From assembly GCF_019397265.1 (NCBI RefSeq), contig NZ_CP068985.1, positions 4,196,501-4,260,500 on the forward strand: 64,000 nucleotides of DNA, in the 5' to 3' direction. Positions 31,883 to 39,966 of the stretch are shown in pieces; the first letter of the stretch is position 1; every line of letters starts with the position of its first letter. Origin of the DNA: Nonomuraea coxensis DSM 45129 (GTDB lineage: Bacteria > Actinomycetota > Actinomycetes > Streptosporangiales > Streptosporangiaceae). Under the pieces are notes generated by a model. It ran no database searches, was not told where the DNA came from, and saw only the letters and a list, made by a program, of their open reading frames with translations. The position numbers and the translations under genes were made by a program.

Positions 31883-33552
31883 GCAGGGAGCAGTGGCGCG
31901 AGCTGGCGCGGGAGGTCCTGCGCAGATCCGGGAAGGACGCGGCCTCCCCCGAGGAGGCGCTGGCGACGCCCACCTACGACGGCGTCACCCTCGCCCCCCT
32001 CTACGACGCCGCCGACCTGCCCCCCGTCCCCGGGCTGCCGCCGTCCGCGGGCCGCGAGCCCGGCCTGCCATGGGAGGTGCGGCAGCTCCACGAGACCGCC
32101 GACCCCGAGGCCGTCATGGCCGACCTGGAGAACGGCGCCGACTCCCTCTGGCTCGCCGTCGCCCCCGAGGACCTGCCCCGCGTCCTCGACGGCGTGCACC
32201 TCGACCTGATCTCGGTCGTGCTCGACGCCGGCCCCCGGACAGGACGGGCGGCGGAGGCGCTGCTCGCGCTGGCCGGCGACCGGGCGGGCGCGCTGCGGGG
32301 CAGCCTCGGCGCCGACCCGCTCGGCGACGCGGCCCGCTCCGGCGCGGCGCCGGACCTGTCCGGGCTGGGGCGGCTGGCGCGGCTCTGCGCCGACCGGCTG
32401 CCCGGCATGCGGGCGATCACGGTGGACGCGACGCCGTACCACGAGGCGGGCGGCAGCGACGCCGAGGAGCTGGGCTGCTCGATCGCGACCGGCCTCGCCT
32501 ACCTGCGGAGCCTCACCGAGGACGGCGTCGCGGCCGAGGAGGCGTTCGGCTGGCTGGAGTTCCGCTACGCCGCCACCGCCGACCAGTTCGCCACGATCGC
32601 CAAGCTGCGGGCCGCGCGGCTGCTGTGGGCGCGGGTGGCGGAGGTGTGCGACGCGCCGCCCGCCCAGTACCAGCACGCGGTGACCTCCGCCGCGATGATG
32701 ACCCGCCGCGACCCGTACACGAACATGCTGCGCACCACCGTCGCCTGCTTCGCCGCCGGGGTCGGCGGGGCCGACGCGGTGACCGTGCGGCCGTTCGACG
32801 CCGCGCTCGGCCTGCCGGACGACTTCTCCCGCCGCATCGCCCGCAACACCTCCGCGCTGCTGGTGGAGGAGTCCCACGTGGCGAGGACCTACGACCCGGC
32901 GGGCGGCTCCTGGTACGTCGAGCGCCGCACCGCCGACCTGGCCGAGCGGGCGTGGGCGTGGTTCCAGGAGATCGAGGAGGCCGGCGGCATGACGGCCGCG
33001 CGCGGCCTCGTCGCCGACCGGCTGGCCGCCACCCGCGCCCGCCGCGCCCGCGACCTCGCCCGGCTCAGGCCGCCGATCGTCGGCGTGAGCCGCTACCCCG
33101 ACCCCGCGGGGAAGCTTCCGGCCCGCGCGCACGCCCCCCGACCGGCGGCGGACGCGCTGCCGCGCTTCCGCCACGCCCAGGACTTCGAGGACCTGCTCGA
33201 CCAGGCCGAGGACGCCCGGCCGCGGGTGTTCCTGGCCACGGTCGGCCCGGCCGCCGAGCACGCCGCGCGGCTCGCGTTCGCGCGCGGCCTGTTCGAGGCC
33301 GGCGGCGTCGAGACGGTCACCGGCGCGGTCGAGGAGTTCGCCGCCAGTGGCGCCCGCGTCGCCTGCCTGTGCTCCAGCGACCGCCTGTACGCCGGCCAGG
33401 CCACCGAGGCCGCCGCGGCGCTCCGCCAGGCGGGCGCCCGCTGGATCTGGCTGGCGGGGCGGGACCCCCACGACGGCGTGGACGCCAACCTGTACGCGGG
33501 CTGCGACGTGCTCGACGTCCTCCGCACGACCCTTTCGGAGGTGACCGCGTGA
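31879..33552 (+). CDS. mutA: Methylmalonyl-CoA mutase small (beta) subunit
   Basis: A 557-residue protein beginning with GTG at 31879. It has the mutase barrel (RRDPYTNMLRTTVACFAAGVGGADAVTV near 275; DPAGGSWYVE near 340) and a C-terminal Rossmann-type domain. That domain lacks the DxHxxG cobalamin motif, as expected for the inactive small subunit. At 557 residues it is somewhat shorter than many small subunits, mainly at the N-terminus and linker. It is cotranscribed with mutB, whose GTG overlaps its stop. Confidence 0.9.
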   Translation: MSREQWRELAREVLRRSGKDAASPEEALATPTYDGVTLAPLYDAADLPPVPGLPPSAGREPGLPWEVRQLHETADPEAVMADLENGADSLWLAVAPEDLPRVLDGVHLDLISVVLDAGPRTGRAAEALLALAGDRAGALRGSLGADPLGDAARSGAAPDLSGLGRLARLCADRLPGMRAITVDATPYHEAGGSDAEELGCSIATGLAYLRSLTEDGVAAEEAFGWLEFRYAATADQFATIAKLRAARLLWARVAEVCDAPPAQYQHAVTSAAMMTRRDPYTNMLRTTVACFAAGVGGADAVTVRPFDAALGLPDDFSRRIARNTSALLVEESHVARTYDPAGGSWYVERRTADLAERAWAWFQEIEEAGGMTAARGLVADRLAATRARRARDLARLRPPIVGVSRYPDPAGKLPARAHAPRPAADALPRFRHAQDFEDLLDQAEDARPRVFLATVGPAAEHAARLAFARGLFEAGGVETVTGAVEEFAASGARVACLCSSDRLYAGQATEAAAALRQAGARWIWLAGRDPHDGVDANLYAGCDVLDVLRTTLSEVTA

Positions 33553-35693
33553 CGATCCCCGACTTCCGGGGCCTCGGCCTGACCGGCTCCCGCCGCCACG
33601 AGCCGCCGGCGACCGGCGCGCCGGCCTGGGACAGCCCCGAGGGCATCCCCGTCAAGCCGCTCTACACGGCCGTGGAGGCGGACGGCTACGACCCGCACAC
33701 CTATCCGGGCATCGCCCCGTACGTGCGGGGGCCGTACCCCACGATGTACGTCACCCGCCCGTGGACGGTCCGGCAGTACGCGGGGTTCTCCACCGCCGAG
33801 GACTCCAACGCCTTCTACCGGCGTAATCTGGCGGCCGGGCAGAAGGGGTTGTCGGTCGCGTTCGATCTGGCCACGCATCGGGGGTATGACTCCGATCATC
33901 CGCGGGTGGCGGGCGATGTCGGCATGGCGGGGGTGGCGATCGACTCGATCGCGGACATGCGGATCCTGTTCGACGGCATCCCGCTGGATCGTATGTCGGT
34001 GTCGATGACGATGAACGGCGCGGTCCTGCCGATCCTGGCGTTGTACATCGTGGCGGCGGAGGAGCAGGGGGTGAAGCCGGAGCAGCTCATGGGGACGATC
34101 CAGAACGACATCCTCAAGGAGTTCATGGTCCGGAACACCTACATCTATCCGCCGGCTCCGTCGATGCGCATCATTTCCGACATCTTCGCCTACACCAGTC
34201 AAAGGATGCCGAAGTTCAATTCGATCAGCATCTCGGGTTATCACCTGCAGGAGGCCGGGGCGACGTGTGACCTGGAGCTGGCCTACACGCTGGCCGACGG
34301 GATGGAGTACCTGCGGGCGGGGGTCGGGGCGGGGCTGGAGGTGGACGCGTTCGCGCCGCGGTTGTCGTTCTTCTGGTGCATCGGGATGAACTTCTTCATG
34401 GAGGTGGCCAAGCTGCGGGCGGCCCGTCTGCTGTGGAGCCGCATCGTGCGGGACATGGGGGCGGGGAACCCGAAGTCGCTGGCGTTGCGTACGCACAGTC
34501 AGACCTCCGGCTGGTCGTTGACGGCGCAGGATGTGTACAACAACGTGGTGCGTACCTGTGTGGAGGCGATGGCCGCCACCCAGGGGCACACGCAGTCGTT
34601 GCACACCAACGCCCTGGACGAGGCTCTGGCGCTGCCGAGCGACTTCTCCGCCCGCATCGCCCGCAACACGCAGTTGCTGCTGCAGCACGAGTCGGGCACC
34701 ACGCGGGTGATCGACCCGTGGGGCGGTTCCTATTACGTGGAGACGTTGACCGCGCGGCTGGCCGAGCGGGCGTGGCGGCACATCGAGGAGGTCGAGGCGG
34801 CCGGTGGCATGGCGAAGGCGATCGAGGCGGGGCTGCCCAAGCTGCGCATCGAGGAGGCCGCGGCGCGCGCCCAGGCCCGTATCGACTCCGGCACGCAGCC
34901 GGTGATCGGCGTCAACAAGTACCGGCCCGCCAGCGACCAGCCCGTGGACGTGCTCAAGGTCGACAACACCGCCGTGCGCGCCACCCAGATCGAGCGCCTG
35001 CGCAGGCTCCGCGCCGAACGCGACCAGGACGCCGTCCGCCGCGCCCTCGACGCCCTCACCGCCGGAGCCGCCGGGGACGCCAACCTCCTCGCGCTGGCCG
35101 TGGACGCGGCCCGCGCCCACGCCACCGTCGGGGAGATCTCCGACGCCCTGGAGCGGGTGTTCGGCCGCCACCAGGCCGGCGTGCGCACCATCTCCGGCGT
35201 CTACCGGGGAGAGGTCGGCTCCGGCGCCGACGCCGTGCGCGCCGCGAGCGACGCCTTCGCCAAGGCCGAGGGCCGCCGCCCGCGCATCCTGGTCGCCAAG
35301 ATGGGCCAGGACGGGCACGACCGCGGCCAGAAGGTGATCGCCACCGCCTTCGCCGACCTCGGCTTCGACGTGGACGTCGGCCCGCTGTTCCAGACCCCGG
35401 AGGAGGTCGCCAGGCAGGCCGTCGACGCCGACGTGCACGTGGTCGGCGTGTCCTCGCTGGCCGCCGGGCACCTGACCCTCGTGCCCGCGCTGCGCGAGGC
35501 CCTGGCCGCCGCCGGCGGCGAGGACATCATGATCGTGGTCGGCGGCGTCATCCCGCCGGGCGACGTGCCGGCGTTGCACGAGGCCGGCGTGGCGGAGGTG
35601 TTCCTGCCCGGCACCGTGATCACCGAGGCGGCGCTGAGCCTGCTGGGCAAGCTGTCCGGCCGCCTCGGGCACGAGGCGCCTGCGCCCGTGTGA
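33549..35693 (+). CDS. mutB: Methylmalonyl-CoA mutase large (alpha) subunit
   Basis: A 714-residue adenosylcobalamin enzyme that isomerises (R)-methylmalonyl-CoA to succinyl-CoA. The substrate barrel opens with YPTMYVTRPWTVRQYAGF. The cobalamin domain has GQDGHDRG (residues ~587-594) with the cobalt-ligating His, plus VGVSSLAAGH and the VVGGVIPPGD loop. Codon style changes inside the gene: roughly 33,820-34,880 uses many more G- and T-ending codons than the C-ending flanks. It ends the five-gene operon; no epimerase or MeaB chaperone gene follows. Confidence 0.94.
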   Translation: MTIPDFRGLGLTGSRRHEPPATGAPAWDSPEGIPVKPLYTAVEADGYDPHTYPGIAPYVRGPYPTMYVTRPWTVRQYAGFSTAEDSNAFYRRNLAAGQKGLSVAFDLATHRGYDSDHPRVAGDVGMAGVAIDSIADMRILFDGIPLDRMSVSMTMNGAVLPILALYIVAAEEQGVKPEQLMGTIQNDILKEFMVRNTYIYPPAPSMRIISDIFAYTSQRMPKFNSISISGYHLQEAGATCDLELAYTLADGMEYLRAGVGAGLEVDAFAPRLSFFWCIGMNFFMEVAKLRAARLLWSRIVRDMGAGNPKSLALRTHSQTSGWSLTAQDVYNNVVRTCVEAMAATQGHTQSLHTNALDEALALPSDFSARIARNTQLLLQHESGTTRVIDPWGGSYYVETLTARLAERAWRHIEEVEAAGGMAKAIEAGLPKLRIEEAAARAQARIDSGTQPVIGVNKYRPASDQPVDVLKVDNTAVRATQIERLRRLRAERDQDAVRRALDALTAGAAGDANLLALAVDAARAHATVGEISDALERVFGRHQAGVRTISGVYRGEVGSGADAVRAASDAFAKAEGRRPRILVAKMGQDGHDRGQKVIATAFADLGFDVDVGPLFQTPEEVARQAVDADVHVVGVSSLAAGHLTLVPALREALAAAGGEDIMIVVGGVIPPGDVPALHEAGVAEVFLPGTVITEAALSLLGKLSGRLGHEAPAPV

Positions 35694-35725
35694 CGCTCAG
35701 GCTCCCGCGTGCCGACCGGGCGCGG

Positions 35726-36139
35726 TCACGACGACTCCCGGAGCCGGGACAGGCGCTCGCCGTCCACCGCGACGAGCGCCTGTCCCACGCTCGGATGGAG
35801 GTCGAGGACGCGCCCGACGCCGGTGATCCGCAGCAGGAACGCGGGTGAGCCGTGGACCGCGGCCACGTGCAGGCCCGCCGCCCGGCTGCGCAACCGGTCC
35901 CGCAGCCGCAGCAGCAGGTGCAGGCCGCCGCAGTCCATGAAGGTCAGGCCGCCCAGGTCGAGGATCACCGGCTCGCCGGGCGGCGCCGACCGTTCCAGGA
36001 GCGACTCCAGGCCGGCGGCGTTGGTGACGTCCAGCTCACCCGTGACCGTGATCAGGACCCCGGTCGGGAGGGGCCGGCAATGCACGTCCAGAAGGGGCAT
36101 GAGGCCGCCTGTCGCAGGGGGTGGTCGGAACTCCGTCAT
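35726..36139 (-). CDS. STAS-domain anti-sigma factor antagonist-like protein
   Basis: A 137-residue STAS protein (a start at Met14, coordinate 36100, is possible). The fold pattern VLITVTGELDVTNAAGLESLL and VILDLGGLTFMD is clear. The usual D-S/T-S-G phosphorylation motif reads D69-C-G-G, so neither phospho-accepting position is Ser or Thr. It may be a constitutively unphosphorylated antagonist or a degenerate one. It is near a SpoIIE-type phosphatase, in keeping with a partner-switching system. Confidence 0.83.
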   Translation of the reverse strand: MTEFRPPPATGGLMPLLDVHCRPLPTGVLITVTGELDVTNAAGLESLLERSAPPGEPVILDLGGLTFMDCGGLHLLLRLRDRLRSRAAGLHVAAVHGSPAFLLRITGVGRVLDLHPSVGQALVAVDGERLSRLRESS

Positions 36140-36185
36140 GCGAAGACTACGCCGGAAGCCGGATGCACGAAAGATGCTTCGTCAT

Positions 36186-36206
36186 AGGATCTTCTAGAAA
36201 GATCCT
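36186..36206. promoter_or_regulatory. AT-rich inverted repeat in divergent promoter region
   Basis: AGGATCTT (36186-36193) and AAGATCCT (36199-36206) are perfect complements around CTAGA. The site is between the divergent STAS and YCII genes and is unusually AT-rich for this window, suiting an operator rather than a terminator. Confidence 0.55.
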
Positions 36207-36236
36207 TCTGCCCTGTTCGTGGTAAGTACTACCGCC

Positions 36237-36606
36237 ATGGAGTTCTTCTGTCACCACCGCGACCGTCCCCGTTCCGCCGCACTGCGGGCCGAGCTGACGG
36301 AGGAGCACTGGTCCTACATGGACCGGTACGAGGCGGAACTCATCGCGCGCGGCCCCACCCTGGACCGCGACGGTGACACGGCGACCGGCAGCGTGCACAT
36401 CGTCGATCTGCCGGACCCCGCCGCCGCCCGCCGGGGACGACGACCTCATCGCGTACGGGCCGCTGCTGTCCGACGACGGCTCCGCCTGGCTCGGCACGGC
36501 CGCGCTGGTCCGGGCGGCGGACCCGGACACGGCCCGCACCCTGCTGACCGCCGGCCGCTACGCCGCCATCGAGGTCCACGACTGGGTCTTCGGCGGGCGG
36601 CGGTAG
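36237..36606 (+). pseudogene. YCII-domain gene with frameshift/internal deletion
   Basis: The first 65 codons from ATG 36237 read as a YCII-type protein (MEFFCHHRDRPRS... then TGSVHIVDLPDPAAAR). Homology then jumps to the +1 frame at about 36,425-36,445, where DDDLIAYGPLLSDDG... runs to the stop at 36606 with an ending EVHDWVFGGRR. The two parts are the front and back of one family in which I recall a middle section of some tens of residues being present. The change sits in a CGCC-rich stretch, consistent with slippage or a small deletion. A sequencing error could explain the frame change but not a missing middle. Confidence 0.7.
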
Positions 36607-36633
36607 ACGCGGCTGCCCACCGGTGGCCGCCTG

Positions 36634-38691
36634 TCACCGCGGGTCGTCCGGGTGCGGCGTCCGCGCCGCGATGACGGCGATGTCGTCCAGCCCGGTCGTC
36701 GGCAGCCCGCTCAGCAGATGGTCGCAGAACTTGTCCGGCGGCTGGTCCGCGACCTCCTCGGCGGCCAGCCGGAGCCGTTCCAGGCCGCGGTCCAGGTGCT
36801 CGCCCGACCGCTCGACCAGGCCGTCGGTGTAGAGCAGGACCGTGCTCCCCGGCGGCAGCGGCTCCACGTGCGACGGCCGCGGCTCCGCGTAGGGGAAGCC
36901 GAGCAGCGGGCTGAGGCCCCCCTCCAGGAATCGGCCCCGGCCGCCGGGCGTGACCAGCAGCGGCGGCGGGTGCCCGGCCACCGCGTAGTGCAGCCGGTGC
37001 CCGTCGTCCGAGGGCTCCACGCGGGCGTACACGCAGGTCGCCATCACCTCGCTGACCAGCGACTCCATCGTGAGGTTGAGCCGGGACAGGATCTCGCCGG
37101 GCGGCTCGCGGCGGTCCATGGCGAGCGCCCGCAGCATGTTGCGGATCTGGCTCATCGCGACGGCGGCCGCCAGGTCGTGGCCGACCACGTCGCCGATCGC
37201 CAGCACCGGGACGCCGTCGGGCAGGACGAAGGAGTCGTACCAGTCGCCGCCCACCTCCGCGGCGCTCGGGCTCGCCCGGTACCGGGCGGCGACGCGCAGG
37301 CCGTCCGGGCACGGCGGCTCGGCGAGCAGGCTGTACTGCAGCGCCAGCGCGACCTGCTGCGCCCGCTGGAACCGGATCGCCCGGCTCAGCGCGTCGTGGG
37401 CGTGGTCGAACATGCTCAGCAGCAGCGAGATGTCGTCCTCGCTCACCGGCGGGCGGTCCCCGCAGGTCACGACCGCGACCACGGCGGGCACCGTCCCGTC
37501 GACCACGACCGGGAGGATCAGCACGCTGTTGGCGTCGTTCGCGATCAGCCACGGCAGCGTGCCCCTGGGAGCCACGTCGGACGGCGGCGCCCCCGCCGGG
37601 AACGTCTTCAGCAGGGGCCGCCGCCCGCGCACCGCCGTCACGAACGCGTTGCCCGCGCCGAGACGCTCCTCGCTGTACGCCGGCAGCCGCAGCAGGCCGT
37701 GACGCGCGGCCGTGGCCATCCGCTCGATGAAGAACGGCCCGCCGCCGAGCCGCTGGTCGGTGAGGTCCGTGACGAGGTAGACGCCGCACCCGTCGGCCAT
37801 CTCCCGCACGATCACCTCGGCCAGCGTCCCCAGCATCTCCTGCAGGCTCCGCAGCCGGACCGTGGCCGCCGCGGCGCGGTCACGCAGCCGTTTGCGCCGC
37901 TGCTCGGCCCACTGCTCCTCGATGTCGGTGCTCGACCCCACCCATTCCACGATCTCGCCGCGCTCGCGGACCGGCACGGCCCGGAGCTGGAAGTGCCGGT
38001 AGCCGCCGTGCAGCGTGCGCAGCCGGTAGACGTGCTCCCACACGCCGCCGGGGTGGGCGATCGCCTCCTTCCACGACCTCACCGTGTCCGCGCGGTCGTC
38101 GGGGTGGACCATCCGCAGCCAGCCCTGGCCGCGGTACTCCTCCCACGTCTGGCCGGTCAGCTGCTCCCAGTTCGGGGTCCGCTCGTACACGCACCCGTCG
38201 CTGCCGGTCACCCAGAGGATGTCCGCGCTGACCCGCACCAGGCTCTCGTACCGGCGCAGGACGCGGCGGCGCTCCTCGGCGAGCACCGCCATCTCGCGGG
38301 CGGCGGCGACCTGCTCCGTCACCTCCAGCACCACCACGAGCACGCCGTGGTCGCCGCGGCCGAAGACGATCCGCGACAGGCTGGAGGTGAAGTACCGCTG
38401 CCCGGAGGCGGGACGCCCGATCACCGGCAGCTCCGGCTCGGCCGTGGCCACGATCGGCTCGCCCGTGAGATAGACCCGGTCGAACTGCCGGCGGTAGAAG
38501 CGGCGCACGAAGTCGGCGAACACCTCCTCCATCCCGGCCGTGCCGCCCCGCCGGCCGAACAGCGACCGGTAGTGCGTGTTGGTGTAGACGAGCCGGTGCT
38601 CCGGGCCGCGCGTCACCGCCACCCCTACGGGTGCCGGATCCAGCATCTCGAACCCGAGCCCGCTGTCGTCGCGCTCCTCGACGGCCCCCAT
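36634..38691 (-). CDS. PAS-PAS-GAF-SpoIIE protein phosphatase
   Basis: A 685-residue cytoplasmic sensor phosphatase. The ATG at 38691 is preferred because GGGGGAGGTGAGC stands just upstream. Order: PAS-like domain (~15-130), second PAS with a PAC segment (~145-265, HPDDRADTV), GAF-like domain (~285-445), then a PP2C/SpoIIE phosphatase (~460-680) with AEVGGDWYD, GDVVGHD and the terminal GLDDIAVIA, which supply the metal-binding Asp residues. It would dephosphorylate a STAS antagonist in response to redox, light or ligand cues. It lies 54 bp downstream of mrpG on the same strand. Confidence 0.9.
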   Translation of the reverse strand: MGAVEERDDSGLGFEMLDPAPVGVAVTRGPEHRLVYTNTHYRSLFGRRGGTAGMEEVFADFVRRFYRRQFDRVYLTGEPIVATAEPELPVIGRPASGQRYFTSSLSRIVFGRGDHGVLVVVLEVTEQVAAAREMAVLAEERRRVLRRYESLVRVSADILWVTGSDGCVYERTPNWEQLTGQTWEEYRGQGWLRMVHPDDRADTVRSWKEAIAHPGGVWEHVYRLRTLHGGYRHFQLRAVPVRERGEIVEWVGSSTDIEEQWAEQRRKRLRDRAAAATVRLRSLQEMLGTLAEVIVREMADGCGVYLVTDLTDQRLGGGPFFIERMATAARHGLLRLPAYSEERLGAGNAFVTAVRGRRPLLKTFPAGAPPSDVAPRGTLPWLIANDANSVLILPVVVDGTVPAVVAVVTCGDRPPVSEDDISLLLSMFDHAHDALSRAIRFQRAQQVALALQYSLLAEPPCPDGLRVAARYRASPSAAEVGGDWYDSFVLPDGVPVLAIGDVVGHDLAAAVAMSQIRNMLRALAMDRREPPGEILSRLNLTMESLVSEVMATCVYARVEPSDDGHRLHYAVAGHPPPLLVTPGGRGRFLEGGLSPLLGFPYAEPRPSHVEPLPPGSTVLLYTDGLVERSGEHLDRGLERLRLAAEEVADQPPDKFCDHLLSGLPTTGLDDIAVIAARTPHPDDPR

Positions 38692-38745
38692 GCTCACCTC
38701 CCCCCGACACCCTCCCCCTACCCGGAGGTCCGGCGAAGACGCAGG

Positions 38746-39114
38746 TCACGAAGGGGAGGGGGGATTCCCTCCGGCGGGCAGCTCGTCCGTCACGAGCAGG
38801 TCCGGGTCCGGCCTCCGCTCCCTGAGCGCGGCCCGGCCCACCATGTGGGCGGCCACGGGAGCGGTCGCGAGCTGGAACGCGCCGATCAGCACCAGCGTCG
38901 TCACGTCCACGCCCGTACGCAGCCGCAGCCCGCACCCGAGCAGCACCAGCAGCAGGCCGAGCACCTGCGGCTTGGTGGCCGCGTGCATGCGCGACAGCAG
39001 GTCGGGGAACCGCACCAGGGCGACCCCGGCGGCCAGGCAGAGCAGCGCCCCGCCGACGAGACACACCACGGCCGCCGTGTCCAGGACAGTGCCGAGAACG
39101 CCGTCAGGACTCAT
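38746..39114 (-). CDS. mrpG: Mrp Na+/H+ antiporter subunit G
   Basis: A 122-residue protein with three hydrophobic helices and the subunit-G core VRFPDLLSRMHAATKPQVLG. It is the last gene of the Mrp operon and overlaps mrpF by 11 nt. The last 25 residues are a polar tail. Confidence 0.88.
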   Translation of the reverse strand: MSPDGVLGTVLDTAAVVCLVGGALLCLAAGVALVRFPDLLSRMHAATKPQVLGLLLVLLGCGLRLRTGVDVTTLVLIGAFQLATAPVAAHMVGRAALRERRPDPDLLVTDELPAGGNPPSPS

Positions 39115-39373
39115 CGCGGCGGCTCCTGACGGCGAACCGGGCCACGCTCACCGAACCGGTGAATCCCAGGATGGACAGCACGAGGAGCACGGGCAGCGTC
39201 GTCGCGTCGCGCCCGGCCGCGACGGCGGTGGCGACGGCCGCGACGATGACCGCCAGCAGCACGTCGGTGGCCACGATCCGGTCGAGCACGGACGGCCCGC
39301 GGACGATCCGCGCCAGGGCGAGCACCCCGGCGCAGGCGAGCAGGACGGTGGCCGTGACGACGACGATGGTCAT
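39104..39373 (-). CDS. mrpF: Mrp Na+/H+ antiporter subunit F
   Basis: An 89-residue, three-helix protein with the MnhF pattern ARIVRGPSVLDRIVATDVL around residues 22-40. It overlaps mrpE by 4 nt. Confidence 0.88.
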   Translation of the reverse strand: MTIVVVTATVLLACAGVLALARIVRGPSVLDRIVATDVLLAVIVAAVATAVAAGRDATTLPVLLVLSILGFTGSVSVARFAVRSRRDES

Positions 39374-39966
39374 ACGCGAGTGCCTTTCCTGTCAGTGGAC
39401 GGCTGGGGGGTGACGGGGTCGGGCGCGGCGACGAGCCGCCTCTCGGCCGCCGACCCGACCGCGGCGACGATGCGTTCCTCCAGCCGCCAGATGCTCCGGC
39501 GGAAGCGTTCGACCTCCGTGAGGGTGCGGACGCCGAGGACGTGCACGTACAGCGTGCCGGTGGCCCGGTCCACGTCGACGACGATGCTGCCGGGCACCAG
39601 GCACAGGGCCACGGACGTGAGCGTGAGGTTGAGGTCGGAGCGCACCTTCAGCGGCACGGCGATGACGGCGCTGGCCGGCCGGTGCCCGAACCTGAACGCC
39701 AGCGCCGCCACCTGCACGCTGGAGACGACCAGGTCGAGGAGGAAACGGAGGACGAAACGCAGCACCCCCAGCGGGGACACCCGCCCGGCGAAGGTCAGCG
39801 GCGGCAGCGGGAACACGGCGAGGACGACGGCCGCGACGGCCAGGCCGCCGATGAGGTTCGCCCAGGTGAACGACCCCCACAGCAGGCACCACACGGTGAC
39901 CAGCACGGCGACGGCGACGGCCCGGTTGCGGAGCCGGTCCCGCCGGCTCAGCGGGGCGGGGCTCAT
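39370..39966 (-). CDS. mrpE: Mrp Na+/H+ antiporter subunit E
   Basis: A 198-residue MnhE-family protein. N-terminal helices (WCLLWGSFTWANLIGGLAVA) are followed by the conserved cytoplasmic part with LTLTSVALCLVPGSIVVDVD and YVHVLGV near residue 150. The ATG at 39966 overlaps the mrpD stop. A polar tail of about 25 residues follows the domain. Confidence 0.87.
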   Translation of the reverse strand: MSPAPLSRRDRLRNRAVAVAVLVTVWCLLWGSFTWANLIGGLAVAAVVLAVFPLPPLTFAGRVSPLGVLRFVLRFLLDLVVSSVQVAALAFRFGHRPASAVIAVPLKVRSDLNLTLTSVALCLVPGSIVVDVDRATGTLYVHVLGVRTLTEVERFRRSIWRLEERIVAAVGSAAERRLVAAPDPVTPQPSTDRKGTRV

